Below the pieces are notes generated by a model that did not search any database, was not told where the DNA came from, and was given only the letters and a program-made list of their open reading frames with translations. Of a stretch of 59,337 nt of DNA, positions 1 through 7,675 are shown one piece after another. Within the stretch, counting starts at the first letter, position 1. Each line of letters starts with the position of its first letter. The stretch lies in contig JAJYXE010000032.1 in the NCBI GenBank assembly GCA_021791145.1, positions 1-59,337 on the forward strand, in the 5' to 3' direction. Made by a program: the position numbers and the translations under genes. This stretch comes from Actinomycetes bacterium. GTDB lineage: Bacteria; Actinomycetota; Acidimicrobiia; Acidimicrobiales; RAAP-2.

Positions 1-759
1 CGCCGAGGCGCGCTGGCCCGGCGGCGCCGAGGCGCGCTGGACGGCTCCCTGCGCCGACGTCTGCGAGGGACGCTGGACAGCTCCCTGCGACGGGGCCTGC
101 GAGGGACGCTGGCCGGTGCTGGAGGGACCCGGCCTCGAGGGCGTACCTGACGGCTGGGAGGGCCGCTGGGCGATCGACGGCGAGGTCGGGCGGAAGGCCG
201 CGGGGCTCGGCGCCGGTGCGCCGCCCGGCGCGGACGGGCCAACGGGCGCCGGTCGGGCGCCGGTTTCCGCACTCGCCGCTGCCGGTGCTGCTGGGGCTGC
301 GGGCATCGGGGCGGGGCGGGGCGGGGCGCTGGGGCCGCGCGTCTCCGTCAGCTGGGCCGCGTCGGAGGTGGCCGCCGCGGGAGCCGCGGGAACTGCGGGA
401 GCCGCAGGAACCGCGGGAGCCGCAGGAACCGCTGGAGCTGCGGGGCGTGCTGGTGCGCCGGTGCCCCTGCTGCTCACCAGACGCGGGCGCTCTCCCGTCC
501 CTTCGGAAGTCGGCGCACGGCCAGCAGGCCGCCCTTCGGCCGCCTTCTTGACTTCCGCAGCGGGCGGTTCCTCGGACTGGACCGGGCGGCGGAGCCCCTC
601 GGCGTCGGCCTTTCGGCGGACGCGGTCCGCCTGGGCCTCCTCGATCGACGAGGAGTGGCTTTTCACCCCGATCCCCAACGACAGGGAGAGGTCCAGGGCT
701 TCTTTGTTCGTCAGTCCCAGCTCACGAGCGAGCTCGTAGACACGGATCTTCTTTGCCAA
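1..759 (-). CDS. infB: Translation initiation factor IF-2, N-terminal part (truncated by window edge)
   Basis: IF-2 is the GTPase that brings initiator tRNA to the ribosome. Only the first 253 codons are here; the GTPase domain lies beyond the left edge. The start is a TTG at 759, giving the typical actinobacterial IF-2 opening (L/M)AKKIRVYELARELG, followed by LGIGVKSHSSSIEEAQADR, the conserved IF2_N segment. From about residue 100 the chain becomes Ala/Pro/Gly-rich and contains an 18-base repeat encoding PAAPAV units (about 373-435) and later Gln-Arg-Pro-Ser repeats. Such a linker is normal in actinobacterial IF-2. It is the last gene seen of the rpsB-to-infB operon and lies 32 bases after ylxR. 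Confidence 0.93.
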   Translation of the reverse strand, partial: MAKKIRVYELARELGLTNKEALDLSLSLGIGVKSHSSSIEEAQADRVRRKADAEGLRRPVQSEEPPAAEVKKAAEGRPAGRAPTSEGTGERPRLVSSRGTGAPARPAAPAVPAAPAVPAAPAVPAAPAAATSDAAQLTETRGPSAPPRPAPMPAAPAAPAAASAETGARPAPVGPSAPGGAPAPSPAAFRPTSPSIAQRPSQPSGTPSRPGPSSTGQRPSQAPSQGAVQRPSQTSAQGAVQRASAPPGQRASA

Positions 760-791
760 CGTTCCTCGATGTCCTTCGGTCCTTCGCCCTC

Positions 792-1076
792 TCAGGTATC
801 CCGTCGGGGGGCCGGGGTGTCCATCCATCCTCGCACATCGCCAGCTTTTCCGATCTCCCGGGCCAGAGCGCCAGCGGATCCGGGAGCGAGCGGGGCGCGC
901 AAGGCCCGTTCCAGCGAGCCCCGGCGAACCGCACGGTCGAGGCACGACGCCGACCCCTCGCAGAGCCAGGCGCCCCGCCCGGGCAGGGTACGCCCTGCGG
1001 CGAGGGAGCCGTCGGGCAGACGGACCACCCGAAGCAGCTCACCCTGGGGGGCACGCCGGCCGCACCCCACGCACAT
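792..1076 (-). CDS. ylxR: YlxR family (DUF448) RNA-binding protein
   Basis: A 94-residue protein opening MCVGCGRRAP, which is the YlxR signature (CxxCxxR at the N terminus), with GRGAWLC later in the chain. Members are small basic proteins always found between nusA and infB; they are thought to bind RNA and, in some bacteria, RNase P. The ATG at 1076 is chosen because the motif begins at once; it lies 11 bases after the nusA stop. A second signature portion, the cysteine in GAWLCEGSASCLDRAVRRG, is present. The Pro/Arg-rich C-terminal end is not conserved in families I know. Confidence 0.9.
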   Translation of the reverse strand: MCVGCGRRAPQGELLRVVRLPDGSLAAGRTLPGRGAWLCEGSASCLDRAVRRGSLERALRAPLAPGSAGALAREIGKAGDVRGWMDTPAPRRDT

Positions 1077-1087
1077 CCGCTCGGGCG

Positions 1088-2458
1088 CTATGCGCCAGCC
1101 TCCTCGTGGCTGGCCGTCGCCCCTCCGTCCGGCGACGCCGTCGCCGCCGTGTCCGGCGATGCATCGGCCCCCGTGTCCGGCGATGCATCGGCCCCCGTGT
1201 CCGGCGATGCGTCGGCTCCCGCGTCCGGCGATGCGTCGGCCACGGACTCTCCGTCCGAACTGGATCCGCCCGCAGCTTCCGGCGCCGTTCCGACCGAGCC
1301 CGGCTCGGACAGCCCTGCCTCTCGTGCACCGTCCGTCGAGGATTCCCCTTCGGCGGCGTGGCTCCACTCTGCCGCAGAGATCGCCTCGCCGCCCTCCGCG
1401 GGCTTCCACACCATCTCGCCGGAGTCGTTCTCGATCCACTCGCCCTCGGCCCATTCCTGTCCGGCGTACCCGGACTCTTCCTCTTCGAGCTGGCTCTCGC
1501 TCTTGATGTCGATCCGCCAACCCGTGAGACGCGCCGCGAGGCGGGCGTTCTGCCCCTCCTTGCCGATCGCCAAAGACAGCTGGTAATCGCTCACGATCAC
1601 CGTAGCCGTGCCGGTCTCCTCGTCGAGCCGGACCTCGCGCACCCGCGCGGGTGCGAGTGCGTTCTGGATGAACTCCACCGGGTCGTCGGAGAACGGCACC
1701 ACGTCGACGCGCTCTCCGCGCAGCTCGTTGGTGACCATGCGCACGCGGGAGCCGCGCGCTCCGACGCACGCCCCGACCGGATCGACCACGGGGTCGTTCG
1801 ACCACACGGCGATCTTCGTGCGGTGTCCGGGCTCACGAGCCGCCGCCTTGATCTCGACGACCCCCGAGGAGATCTCGGGCACCTCGAGCTCGAAGAGCCG
1901 CTTGATGAGCCCCGGGTGGGTGCGGCTCACCACGATCTGGGGTCCCTTGGTGGTCTTGCGGACTTCGACGATGTAGGCCTTGAGCCGCGTGCCATGCTCG
2001 TAGCGCTCGAAGGACACCTGCTCGGCTTGGGGCAGGAGCGCTTCCACCTTTCCCAGGTCCAAGAGGGTGTAGCGGTTGTCGGTCTGCTGGACGATGCCGG
2101 TCACGATGTCGCCTTCGCGCCCTGCATACTCCTCGTACTTCATGTCCCGCTCGACCTCGCGGATCCGCTGGAGAATCACCTGCTTGGCGGTCTGGGCGGC
2201 GATGCGGCCAAAGTCGTCGGGGGTGTCGTCCCACTCGTTGACCACGTTGCCCTCGTCATCGAGCTCCTGCCCGTAGACGCGGATCTCGCCGGACTCGGGG
2301 TCGATCGTGACCACGGCCTCCTCTGCGGCGTCGGGGCGCCGCTTGTACGCGGCGACGAGGGCGTTGGCCAGCGCGTCGAGCAGCGTCTCGACGGAGATCC
2401 CCTTGTCCCGCGCGATCTGGCTCAGCGCGTCGAGGAATTCGAAGTTGGTCTTGCTCAT
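1088..2458 (-). CDS. nusA: Transcription termination/antitermination factor NusA
   Basis: NusA binds RNA polymerase and nascent RNA and modulates pausing, termination and antitermination. The 456-residue chain starts MSKTNFEFLDAL and shows in order the N-terminal polymerase-binding domain (about 1-125), the S1 domain (about 130-200, YEEYAGREGDIVTGIV) and two KH domains (DPVGACVGARGSRV and LAIGKEGQNARLAARLTGW). As in most actinobacterial NusA, acidic repeats of the E. coli type are absent. Instead there is an unusual acidic, low-complexity tail of roughly 110 residues, ending in four 8-residue units of type DTGADASP. The ATG at 2458 overlaps the rimP stop as ATGA, so the two are likely translationally coupled. 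Confidence 0.95.
   Translation of the reverse strand: MSKTNFEFLDALSQIARDKGISVETLLDALANALVAAYKRRPDAAEEAVVTIDPESGEIRVYGQELDDEGNVVNEWDDTPDDFGRIAAQTAKQVILQRIREVERDMKYEEYAGREGDIVTGIVQQTDNRYTLLDLGKVEALLPQAEQVSFERYEHGTRLKAYIVEVRKTTKGPQIVVSRTHPGLIKRLFELEVPEISSGVVEIKAAAREPGHRTKIAVWSNDPVVDPVGACVGARGSRVRMVTNELRGERVDVVPFSDDPVEFIQNALAPARVREVRLDEETGTATVIVSDYQLSLAIGKEGQNARLAARLTGWRIDIKSESQLEEEESGYAGQEWAEGEWIENDSGEMVWKPAEGGEAISAAEWSHAAEGESSTDGAREAGLSEPGSVGTAPEAAGGSSSDGESVADASPDAGADASPDTGADASPDTGADASPDTAATASPDGGATASHEEAGA
1152..1247. repeat. 24-base tandem repeat in nusA
   Basis: Four copies of a 24-base unit (TCCGGCGATGC plus variable end) begin at 1152, 1176, 1200 and 1224. Because the period is a multiple of three, each unit adds eight residues (ADASPDTG type) to the NusA tail without breaking the frame. 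Confidence 0.9.
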
Positions 2459-2979
2459 GACGTGGTGGCCTTCTCTCTGCCCTTCGGCGCCTTGGCGCGG
2501 CTGGGGGAGGGTGCGGGCTTCGCTCCCCACTCGAACACGGTGCGCGCCCGCTCGATCGTCTCGTAGGCGACGTGCGCTGAGCCGCCGGGAATGGCGGGGC
2601 CGTCCACCCGCACGCCGCTGTCGTCCGCCTCGACGAGACGTCCCTCGAGCCGCCGGCTCTCGCCGGTGCCTGGGAGGAGCCGCAGGGACACCATCTCGCC
2701 GCGCGCTCGCGTGAAGTGCGCCGGCGTGCGCAGCCGGCGCTCGAGGCCAGGGCTCGACACCTCGAGCGTGTAGCGGCCGGGCATGGGGTCGAGCCGGTCG
2801 AGCAGGCCGGAGACCGCTCGGTTCGCCTCCGCGAGCCCGTCGAGGTCCACTCCGCCGTCACGGTCGACGGTCACTCGGACGGTGCCCCCGGACAGCTCGA
2901 CGTCGACGAGCTCGAGGCCGAGCTCCTCCACGACGCTCGACAGCTCGCTGCACAGCATCTCCGCGACTCCTTCGGCCAT
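2455..2979 (-). CDS. rimP: Ribosome maturation factor RimP
   Basis: RimP assists maturation of the 30S subunit. The 174-residue product starts MAEGVAEMLCSELSSVVEELG and contains the family features ELVDVELSGG, VTVDRDGGVDLDGLAEANRAV and YTLEVSSPGLERRL with the conserved Ser-Pro-Gly-Leu-(E/D)-Arg. The ATG at 2979 follows a good ribosome binding site (GGGAGGTG). It lies directly before nusA with an ATGA overlap, which is the usual arrangement. The C terminus ends in a short Lys/Ala-rich tail. Confidence 0.94.
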   Translation of the reverse strand: MAEGVAEMLCSELSSVVEELGLELVDVELSGGTVRVTVDRDGGVDLDGLAEANRAVSGLLDRLDPMPGRYTLEVSSPGLERRLRTPAHFTRARGEMVSLRLLPGTGESRRLEGRLVEADDSGVRVDGPAIPGGSAHVAYETIERARTVFEWGAKPAPSPSRAKAPKGREKATTS

Positions 2980-3186
2980 CCGTCGCACCTCCCTTCGTGG
3001 CTCGTCCCTCGTGCGTGGGCTCCTCCCTCGTCCGGACCTTCGGGCCGGCCGGCTCCACCGGTCCCGTTCACGACGAAAGCGTGGGCGGCGGCCCACGCTT
3101 TCAACAGGTCCTGCAATGAGACCGGACAGCTCGCCGAGTATACCAACCGCGAGCATGCCGCCGCCCGCCGACGATCCGGGCGAAGG

Positions 3187-4677
3187 TCAGTACGCTCGGC
3201 CCACCACGGCCACCAGCCCGTCGTCGGCCTCGCCGTGGGCCGCGAGGCTGCCGTCCTCACGCTGGAGGCAGCGTACGGTGAGCCCTTCGGCGGCGAGCCG
3301 GAGCTCTCCCTCCTCGCCGACCACCTGCCACGGGACGCGGGCGAATCCTGCGCTCCCCGCGTCGAGCACCTCCTCGAAGGAGCTCGCGGCGGTCGTTCGA
3401 GCCTCACGGAAGGCGCGCGCTTCGTCCCGCAGGTCGCGGGCGGCCCGGCGGCAGACCCGGTCGACCGCGTCGGAGACGGCGGCGAGCGGAACCGGCTCCT
3501 TGGCCCTCAGGTGGCGGGTGACGACGGTGACCTTCCCCTCCGCGAGCTCGCGTGGTCCGACCTCCACCCGCACCGGCACCCCCTTCAGTTCCCAGTCGAC
3601 CGTGCGGCGCCCAAAACCGCTGTCGGTCCGGTCGTCGAGGTGCACCCGGCGCCCGGCACGTCGGAGCTCGTCGGCGAGGGCCCCCGCCGCTCGGCGCACC
3701 GCGTCATCCTCGCGAACGCACAGGACGACCACCTCCAACGGCGCAAGTGCGGGGGGCAGGCGGAGGCCGAAGTCGTCGCCGTGCGCCATGATCAGCGCGC
3801 CGATGAGACGGGTCGACGCGCCCCAGGACGTCTGCCACACGTAACGAAGCGCTCCGGTCGAGTCCGAGTACTGGATGCCGAAGACCTTTGCGAAGTTCTG
3901 GCCGAGCTCGTGGCTCGTGCCCATCTGCAGCGCTTTGGCGTCGCCCATCATCGCTTCGCACGTCCAGGTGCGGACCGCGCCTGCGAACCGCTCGCGCGCG
4001 GTCTTGTGGCCGACGAGGACGGGAATCGCCGCGACCTCCTCCATCGCGTCCTTGTAGACGTCGGTCAGGATCCGCAGCGCGTACGCGCGCGCCTCCTTCT
4101 CGTCGGCGTGCGCAGTGTGGCCCTCCTGCCAGAGGAACTCGGTCGTGCGCAGGAACAGACGAGGCCGAAGCTCCCACCGCACCACGTTGCACCACTGGTT
4201 GACGAGCAGGGGGAGATCGCGGTGGCTCTGCACCCATTTTGCGAAGAAGTGGTTGATGACGGTCTCGCTCGTGGGCCGGACGACGACGGGCTCATCGAGC
4301 TGCCGGCCGCCGCCCTGGGTGACGACCCAGAGCTCGGGATTGAAGCCTTCCACGTGCTCGGCCTCGAGACGCATGAAGGATTCCGGGATGAACAGGGGAA
4401 AGTACGCATTGTGCGCACCTGCAGCCTTGATCCGCTCGTCGATGGCTGCCTGGAGCCTCTCCCAGATCTCGTAGCCCCACGGCCTGATGACCATGGTGCC
4501 GCGAACCGGCCCGTTGTCGGCCATCTCCGCACGGGCGACCACCTCCTGGTACCACCGGGGGAAGTCCTCGCCACGCGGCGTGAGAGATCCCTTGGCAGCC
4601 GGGCGCGGCCCCGGCATTCGACCCTCGGGCTTGGCATCGGCGGCAACGTCCGCGTCGCTCGCATCGGCGTCAACCAT
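3187..4677 (-). CDS. proS: Prolyl-tRNA synthetase, archaeal/eukaryotic-type (ProS type 3)
   Basis: Charges tRNA-Pro with proline in the cytoplasm. The 496 residues match the shorter ProS class shared with archaea and eukaryotes: no editing insert between motifs 2 and 3, RPTSETVINHFFAKW as the motif around the proline site, RTTEFLWQEGHTAHA as motif 2, TWTCEAMMGDAKALQMGTSH in the active site and QTSWGASTRLIGALIMAHGD as motif 3. It ends in Ala-Tyr, the C-terminal tyrosine typical of this class. The ATG at 4677 begins a short acidic, Asp/Ala-rich leader before the conserved part at about residue 35. It sits between ispG and rimP in the operon. Confidence 0.95.
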   Translation of the reverse strand: MVDADASDADVAADAKPEGRMPGPRPAAKGSLTPRGEDFPRWYQEVVARAEMADNGPVRGTMVIRPWGYEIWERLQAAIDERIKAAGAHNAYFPLFIPESFMRLEAEHVEGFNPELWVVTQGGGRQLDEPVVVRPTSETVINHFFAKWVQSHRDLPLLVNQWCNVVRWELRPRLFLRTTEFLWQEGHTAHADEKEARAYALRILTDVYKDAMEEVAAIPVLVGHKTARERFAGAVRTWTCEAMMGDAKALQMGTSHELGQNFAKVFGIQYSDSTGALRYVWQTSWGASTRLIGALIMAHGDDFGLRLPPALAPLEVVVLCVREDDAVRRAAGALADELRRAGRRVHLDDRTDSGFGRRTVDWELKGVPVRVEVGPRELAEGKVTVVTRHLRAKEPVPLAAVSDAVDRVCRRAARDLRDEARAFREARTTAASSFEEVLDAGSAGFARVPWQVVGEEGELRLAAEGLTVRCLQREDGSLAAHGEADDGLVAVVGRAY

Positions 4678-4721
4678 CCGGGGAGCGTAGACCGAGGCGC
4701 GCCCGTACCCCGGACGCGTCC

Positions 4722-5993
4722 CTACGACGCTGGCGCCGCCGGATCGTCCGATCCCTCCGCGTCGGTGCCGTGCACGCGCCGGCGGATGCGGTCCACACGC
4801 ACCTCGGAGGCGTTCGGGTCGGCACCCTTCTCGTCGAGCAGCGCGCGGCGGTCGGCTTCCGCCTCTGCCTCGGCAGAGGCATCCGCCGCGGCGAGCCGGG
4901 CTTCGACACCCTCGGCCACCAGTCGCTCCGCCTCGGCGACGAGTGCCGCGACCATCTCGGCCTCCGGCACCACTCGGACGATCTTCCCCTGGATGAACAG
5001 ATGTCCCTTCTGCTTGCCGGCGGCGATGCCGAGGTCGGCGCTGCGAGCCTCGCCCGGCCCGTTGACGACACAGCCCATGACGGCGACCTGGATTGGCAGG
5101 TTGCGGTCCTCGAGGGCTGCTTGCGCTTCCTTGGCGACCGCGATGACGTCGACTTGGGCGCGACCGCAGGATGGGCACGCGATCAGGTCGAGCCCCTTGC
5201 GCTCACGCAGCCCGAGCGACTCGAGGAGCTGGCGTCCCGCCCGAGCCTCCTCCACGGGGTCCGCGGTCAGCGAGTAGCGGATCGTGTCTCCGATGCCCTC
5301 GGCGAGGAGCGTGCCGATCCCCGCGGTCCCTTTCACGAGGCCGGCGGGTGGTGGTCCGGCCTCCGTGACGCCCAGGTGCAGCGGATGGTCGAAGGTCTCG
5401 GACGCGAGGCGGTAGGCGGCGATCATCAAGGCCACCGACGACGCCTTGACGGAGATCTTGACGTCGCTGAAGCCGACCTCCTCGAAGTAGGCGAGCTCGA
5501 TCTTGGCCGACTCCACGAGCGCCTCGGGGGTCGCGCGCCCGTACTTCTTGTAGAGGTCGGGGTGGAGCGACCCGGCGTTGACCCCGATGCGGATCGGGAC
5601 CCCGCGATCCTTCGCCTCGGACGCAACGAGCTTGATCTCTGACTCCTTGCGCAGGTTGCCAGGGTTGAGCCGGAGACCGTGGACGCCCGCCTCGAGCGCG
5701 GCCAGCGCCATCTCGACGTGGAAGTGGATGTCGGCGATGATCGGCACCGGAGAGCGCGGGACGATCCTGGCAAGCCCCTCGGCAGCAGCCTCCTCGTTGC
5801 AGGTGCACCGGACGATGTCCGCTCCCGCGGCAGCGAGCGCGTAGATCTGCGCGAGCGTCCCATCGACGTCGGCGGTCTTCGTCGTCGTCATCGACTGCAC
5901 GGATACGGGTGCGCCCCCTCCGACCGCGACGTCGCCGACGTGGATCTGGCGGGTCCTTCGGCGGGGCATGAGCAAGTCGGATGAGGGATCCAT
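4722..5993 (-). CDS. ispG: 4-hydroxy-3-methylbut-2-enyl diphosphate synthase IspG
   Basis: IspG converts methylerythritol cyclodiphosphate to HMBPP in the MEP isoprenoid pathway, using a [4Fe-4S] cluster. The 423-residue chain has the TIM-barrel part (VSVQSMTTTKTADVDGTL, ADIHFHVEMALAAL, LRLNPGN) and the C-terminal cluster ligands CPSCGR and MGCVVNGPGEA. It is longer than the usual 360-390 residues because of a charged tail of about 40-50 residues after the conserved VAEAERLV. The ATG at 5993 has GGAG six to seven bases upstream; an in-frame ATG at 5969 is an alternative. dxr, another MEP gene, is two genes upstream in the same operon. Confidence 0.95.
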   Translation of the reverse strand: MDPSSDLLMPRRRTRQIHVGDVAVGGGAPVSVQSMTTTKTADVDGTLAQIYALAAAGADIVRCTCNEEAAAEGLARIVPRSPVPIIADIHFHVEMALAALEAGVHGLRLNPGNLRKESEIKLVASEAKDRGVPIRIGVNAGSLHPDLYKKYGRATPEALVESAKIELAYFEEVGFSDVKISVKASSVALMIAAYRLASETFDHPLHLGVTEAGPPPAGLVKGTAGIGTLLAEGIGDTIRYSLTADPVEEARAGRQLLESLGLRERKGLDLIACPSCGRAQVDVIAVAKEAQAALEDRNLPIQVAVMGCVVNGPGEARSADLGIAAGKQKGHLFIQGKIVRVVPEAEMVAALVAEAERLVAEGVEARLAAADASAEAEAEADRRALLDEKGADPNASEVRVDRIRRRVHGTDAEGSDDPAAPAS

Positions 5994-6039
5994 CGCACTC
6001 CATTCTGCCGCGCCACCTCGTCGCGACGTGCATCGGCGA

Positions 6040-6135
6040 AGCCGGAGCCCCGAGCAGCGGGAGCTCCGAGCAGCCGGAGCCCCGAGCAGCCGGAGCCCCG
6101 AGCAGCCGGAGCCCCGAGCAGCCGGAGCCCAGCCG
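6040..6135. repeat. 16-base tandem repeat between rseP and ispG
   Basis: About six head-to-tail copies of AGCCGGAGCCCCGAGC start at 6040, with one variant copy (AGCGGGAGCTCCGAGC) and a partial last copy. The array fills most of the 155-base gap between the rseP stop and the ispG start, inside the operon. The period is not a multiple of three, unlike the repeats inside genes in this window. Confidence 0.9.
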
Positions 6136-6148
6136 GCCGAACGTTTGA

Positions 6149-7675
6149 TCAGCCGAAGGGGTTGGCGAGGGGATGCGCGATGTCGAGGAACACCGCCGAG
6201 CCGACGACCACGAGGAGGAGCGCCATGAAGGCGTACGCGACCGGCATGAGCTTGGCGACGTCCGCCTGGTAGTAGGGGCGCCCGCGACGCGTGCGGATCC
6301 GTTCGTACACAGCGATGGCGACGTGGCCGCCGTCGAGCGGCAGCATCGGGAGCATGTTCAAGAGCCCGAGCGCGATGTTGAGGGCGATCAGGATGGAGAG
6401 GAAGTAGTACGCCCCTTTCGCCTCGGCTTGGGTCGCGAGCCGGGCTGCCTCGACCACGGAGAGGATCCGGTTCGACTTCGTCGGGTTCGCCGCGGCCTTG
6501 TCGGCGGCCTGGGTATTGGTCACCTGGTGGAAGAGCGACGAGAGCCCGCCGGGTGAGAACGCGTGACCGAACCCCAGCACGGTGAGGCGCGTGACGTTGC
6601 CGACGTCGTCCCCCGCCCAGGCGACGCCCTGCCACGGGTCCTGGGGGGTGAAGACCGGAGCGAGGCTCGTCTGGATGCCGATGAGCCACTCGGTCCTGCC
6701 TGTCCCGCTGCCCGACCCCTTGCCGAGCACTTCTTCGCCCTTTGTCTTCCCCGTCGTGACGACGTGCCCCGCCTGCGGCTGCACGACCAGCGTCCTGCGG
6801 CGGCCACCGCGCTCGACGACGAGCGTCACGGGGCCGCCCTTGGCAGCCTGGATCGTCTTCGAGAGCGCTGTGGTGGTCTCCACCTGCTTGCCGTCGATCG
6901 AGAGGACGCGGTCGCCGGGCTTCATCCCGGCGAGCTGGGCGGCGGTCTCGCGATGCCCGGGCCATGGCGTGAACCCTGCCACCGTCACCTGCGTGCCGGT
7001 CGGGACCCCGACCGAGAGCGCGACGGCGCCGGCGAGCACGAAGGCGATCACGAAGTGCATGATCGAGCCAGCGCTCGCGACCAGGATCCTGCGGTGGAAC
7101 GGCTTCTGGCGGTAGGTGCGGGGCTCGTCCGCCGGGTCGACCTGCTCGAGGTTGGTCATCCCGGGGATCTTCACGTAGGCGCCGACGACGATCGGCTTGA
7201 AGCCGTACTCGGTCTCGCCTTTCCGGACGGACCACAGCCGCGGACCGAAGCCGATGAAGAACTCGGTCACCTTCATGTGGCTCCACTTGGCCGTCAGGTA
7301 GTGACCGAGCTCGTGGAGGATGACGCAGGCGACGAGCGCCAGGATGAAGATGAGGAGATCGGCGAGTCCCGCCGCGAGGAACACCGCGACGATCGCCGCC
7401 ACCACCACGACCAGGCGGACGATCGCCCAACGCGTCGATGGGCTACGAGGTGGCTCCTGCGCCGCGCCGGATCGCTTCGACCCCCCTCCGGCCTCGGCGG
7501 CACCCCCTCCGGCCTCGGCGGCACCCCCTCCGGCCTCGTCGGCACCCGCTCCGGCCTCGGCACCCTCTCCGGGCCGGCGGGCCTCGGCACCCTCTCCGGG
7601 CCGGCGGGCCTCGGCGCCCCCCTCGTCCCCTCCCTCTTCCCCGGGCGGCGCCTTCGGGGTGGACACCCAGCTCAC
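6149..7675 (-). CDS. rseP: Site-2 protease family zinc metallopeptidase (RseP/Rip1, M50)
   Basis: An inner-membrane zinc protease that cleaves transmembrane anti-sigma factors or other membrane substrates. The 508-residue chain has a membrane segment with the zinc motif HELGH (VACVILHELGHYLTAKW), a PDZ domain in the middle (AGMKPGDRVLSIDGKQVETT), and the C-terminal LNMLPMLPLDGGHV motif that supplies the third zinc ligand, followed by further membrane helices. The N terminus is unusual: about 75 residues of Gly/Ala/Glu-rich repeats (EARRPGEGA and GGGAAEA units) before the first helix, whereas family members normally begin at the helix. The GTG at 7675 overlaps the dxr stop as GTGA. Confidence 0.94.
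   Translation of the reverse strand: MSWVSTPKAPPGEEGGDEGGAEARRPGEGAEARRPGEGAEAGAGADEAGGGAAEAGGGAAEAGGGSKRSGAAQEPPRSPSTRWAIVRLVVVVAAIVAVFLAAGLADLLIFILALVACVILHELGHYLTAKWSHMKVTEFFIGFGPRLWSVRKGETEYGFKPIVVGAYVKIPGMTNLEQVDPADEPRTYRQKPFHRRILVASAGSIMHFVIAFVLAGAVALSVGVPTGTQVTVAGFTPWPGHRETAAQLAGMKPGDRVLSIDGKQVETTTALSKTIQAAKGGPVTLVVERGGRRRTLVVQPQAGHVVTTGKTKGEEVLGKGSGSGTGRTEWLIGIQTSLAPVFTPQDPWQGVAWAGDDVGNVTRLTVLGFGHAFSPGGLSSLFHQVTNTQAADKAAANPTKSNRILSVVEAARLATQAEAKGAYYFLSILIALNIALGLLNMLPMLPLDGGHVAIAVYERIRTRRGRPYYQADVAKLMPVAYAFMALLLVVVGSAVFLDIAHPLANPFG

Noticed and set aside
2716..5277. Long plus-strand open frame opposite proS and rimP
   Set aside because: It is antisense to clearly conserved genes and has the His/Arg/Ala-rich composition typical of high-GC shadow frames, with no recognisable domain.
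6040..6135. Possible CRISPR array at the 16-base repeats
   Set aside because: Units are directly adjacent without unique spacers, so this is a tandem repeat. The same holds for 48615-48740.
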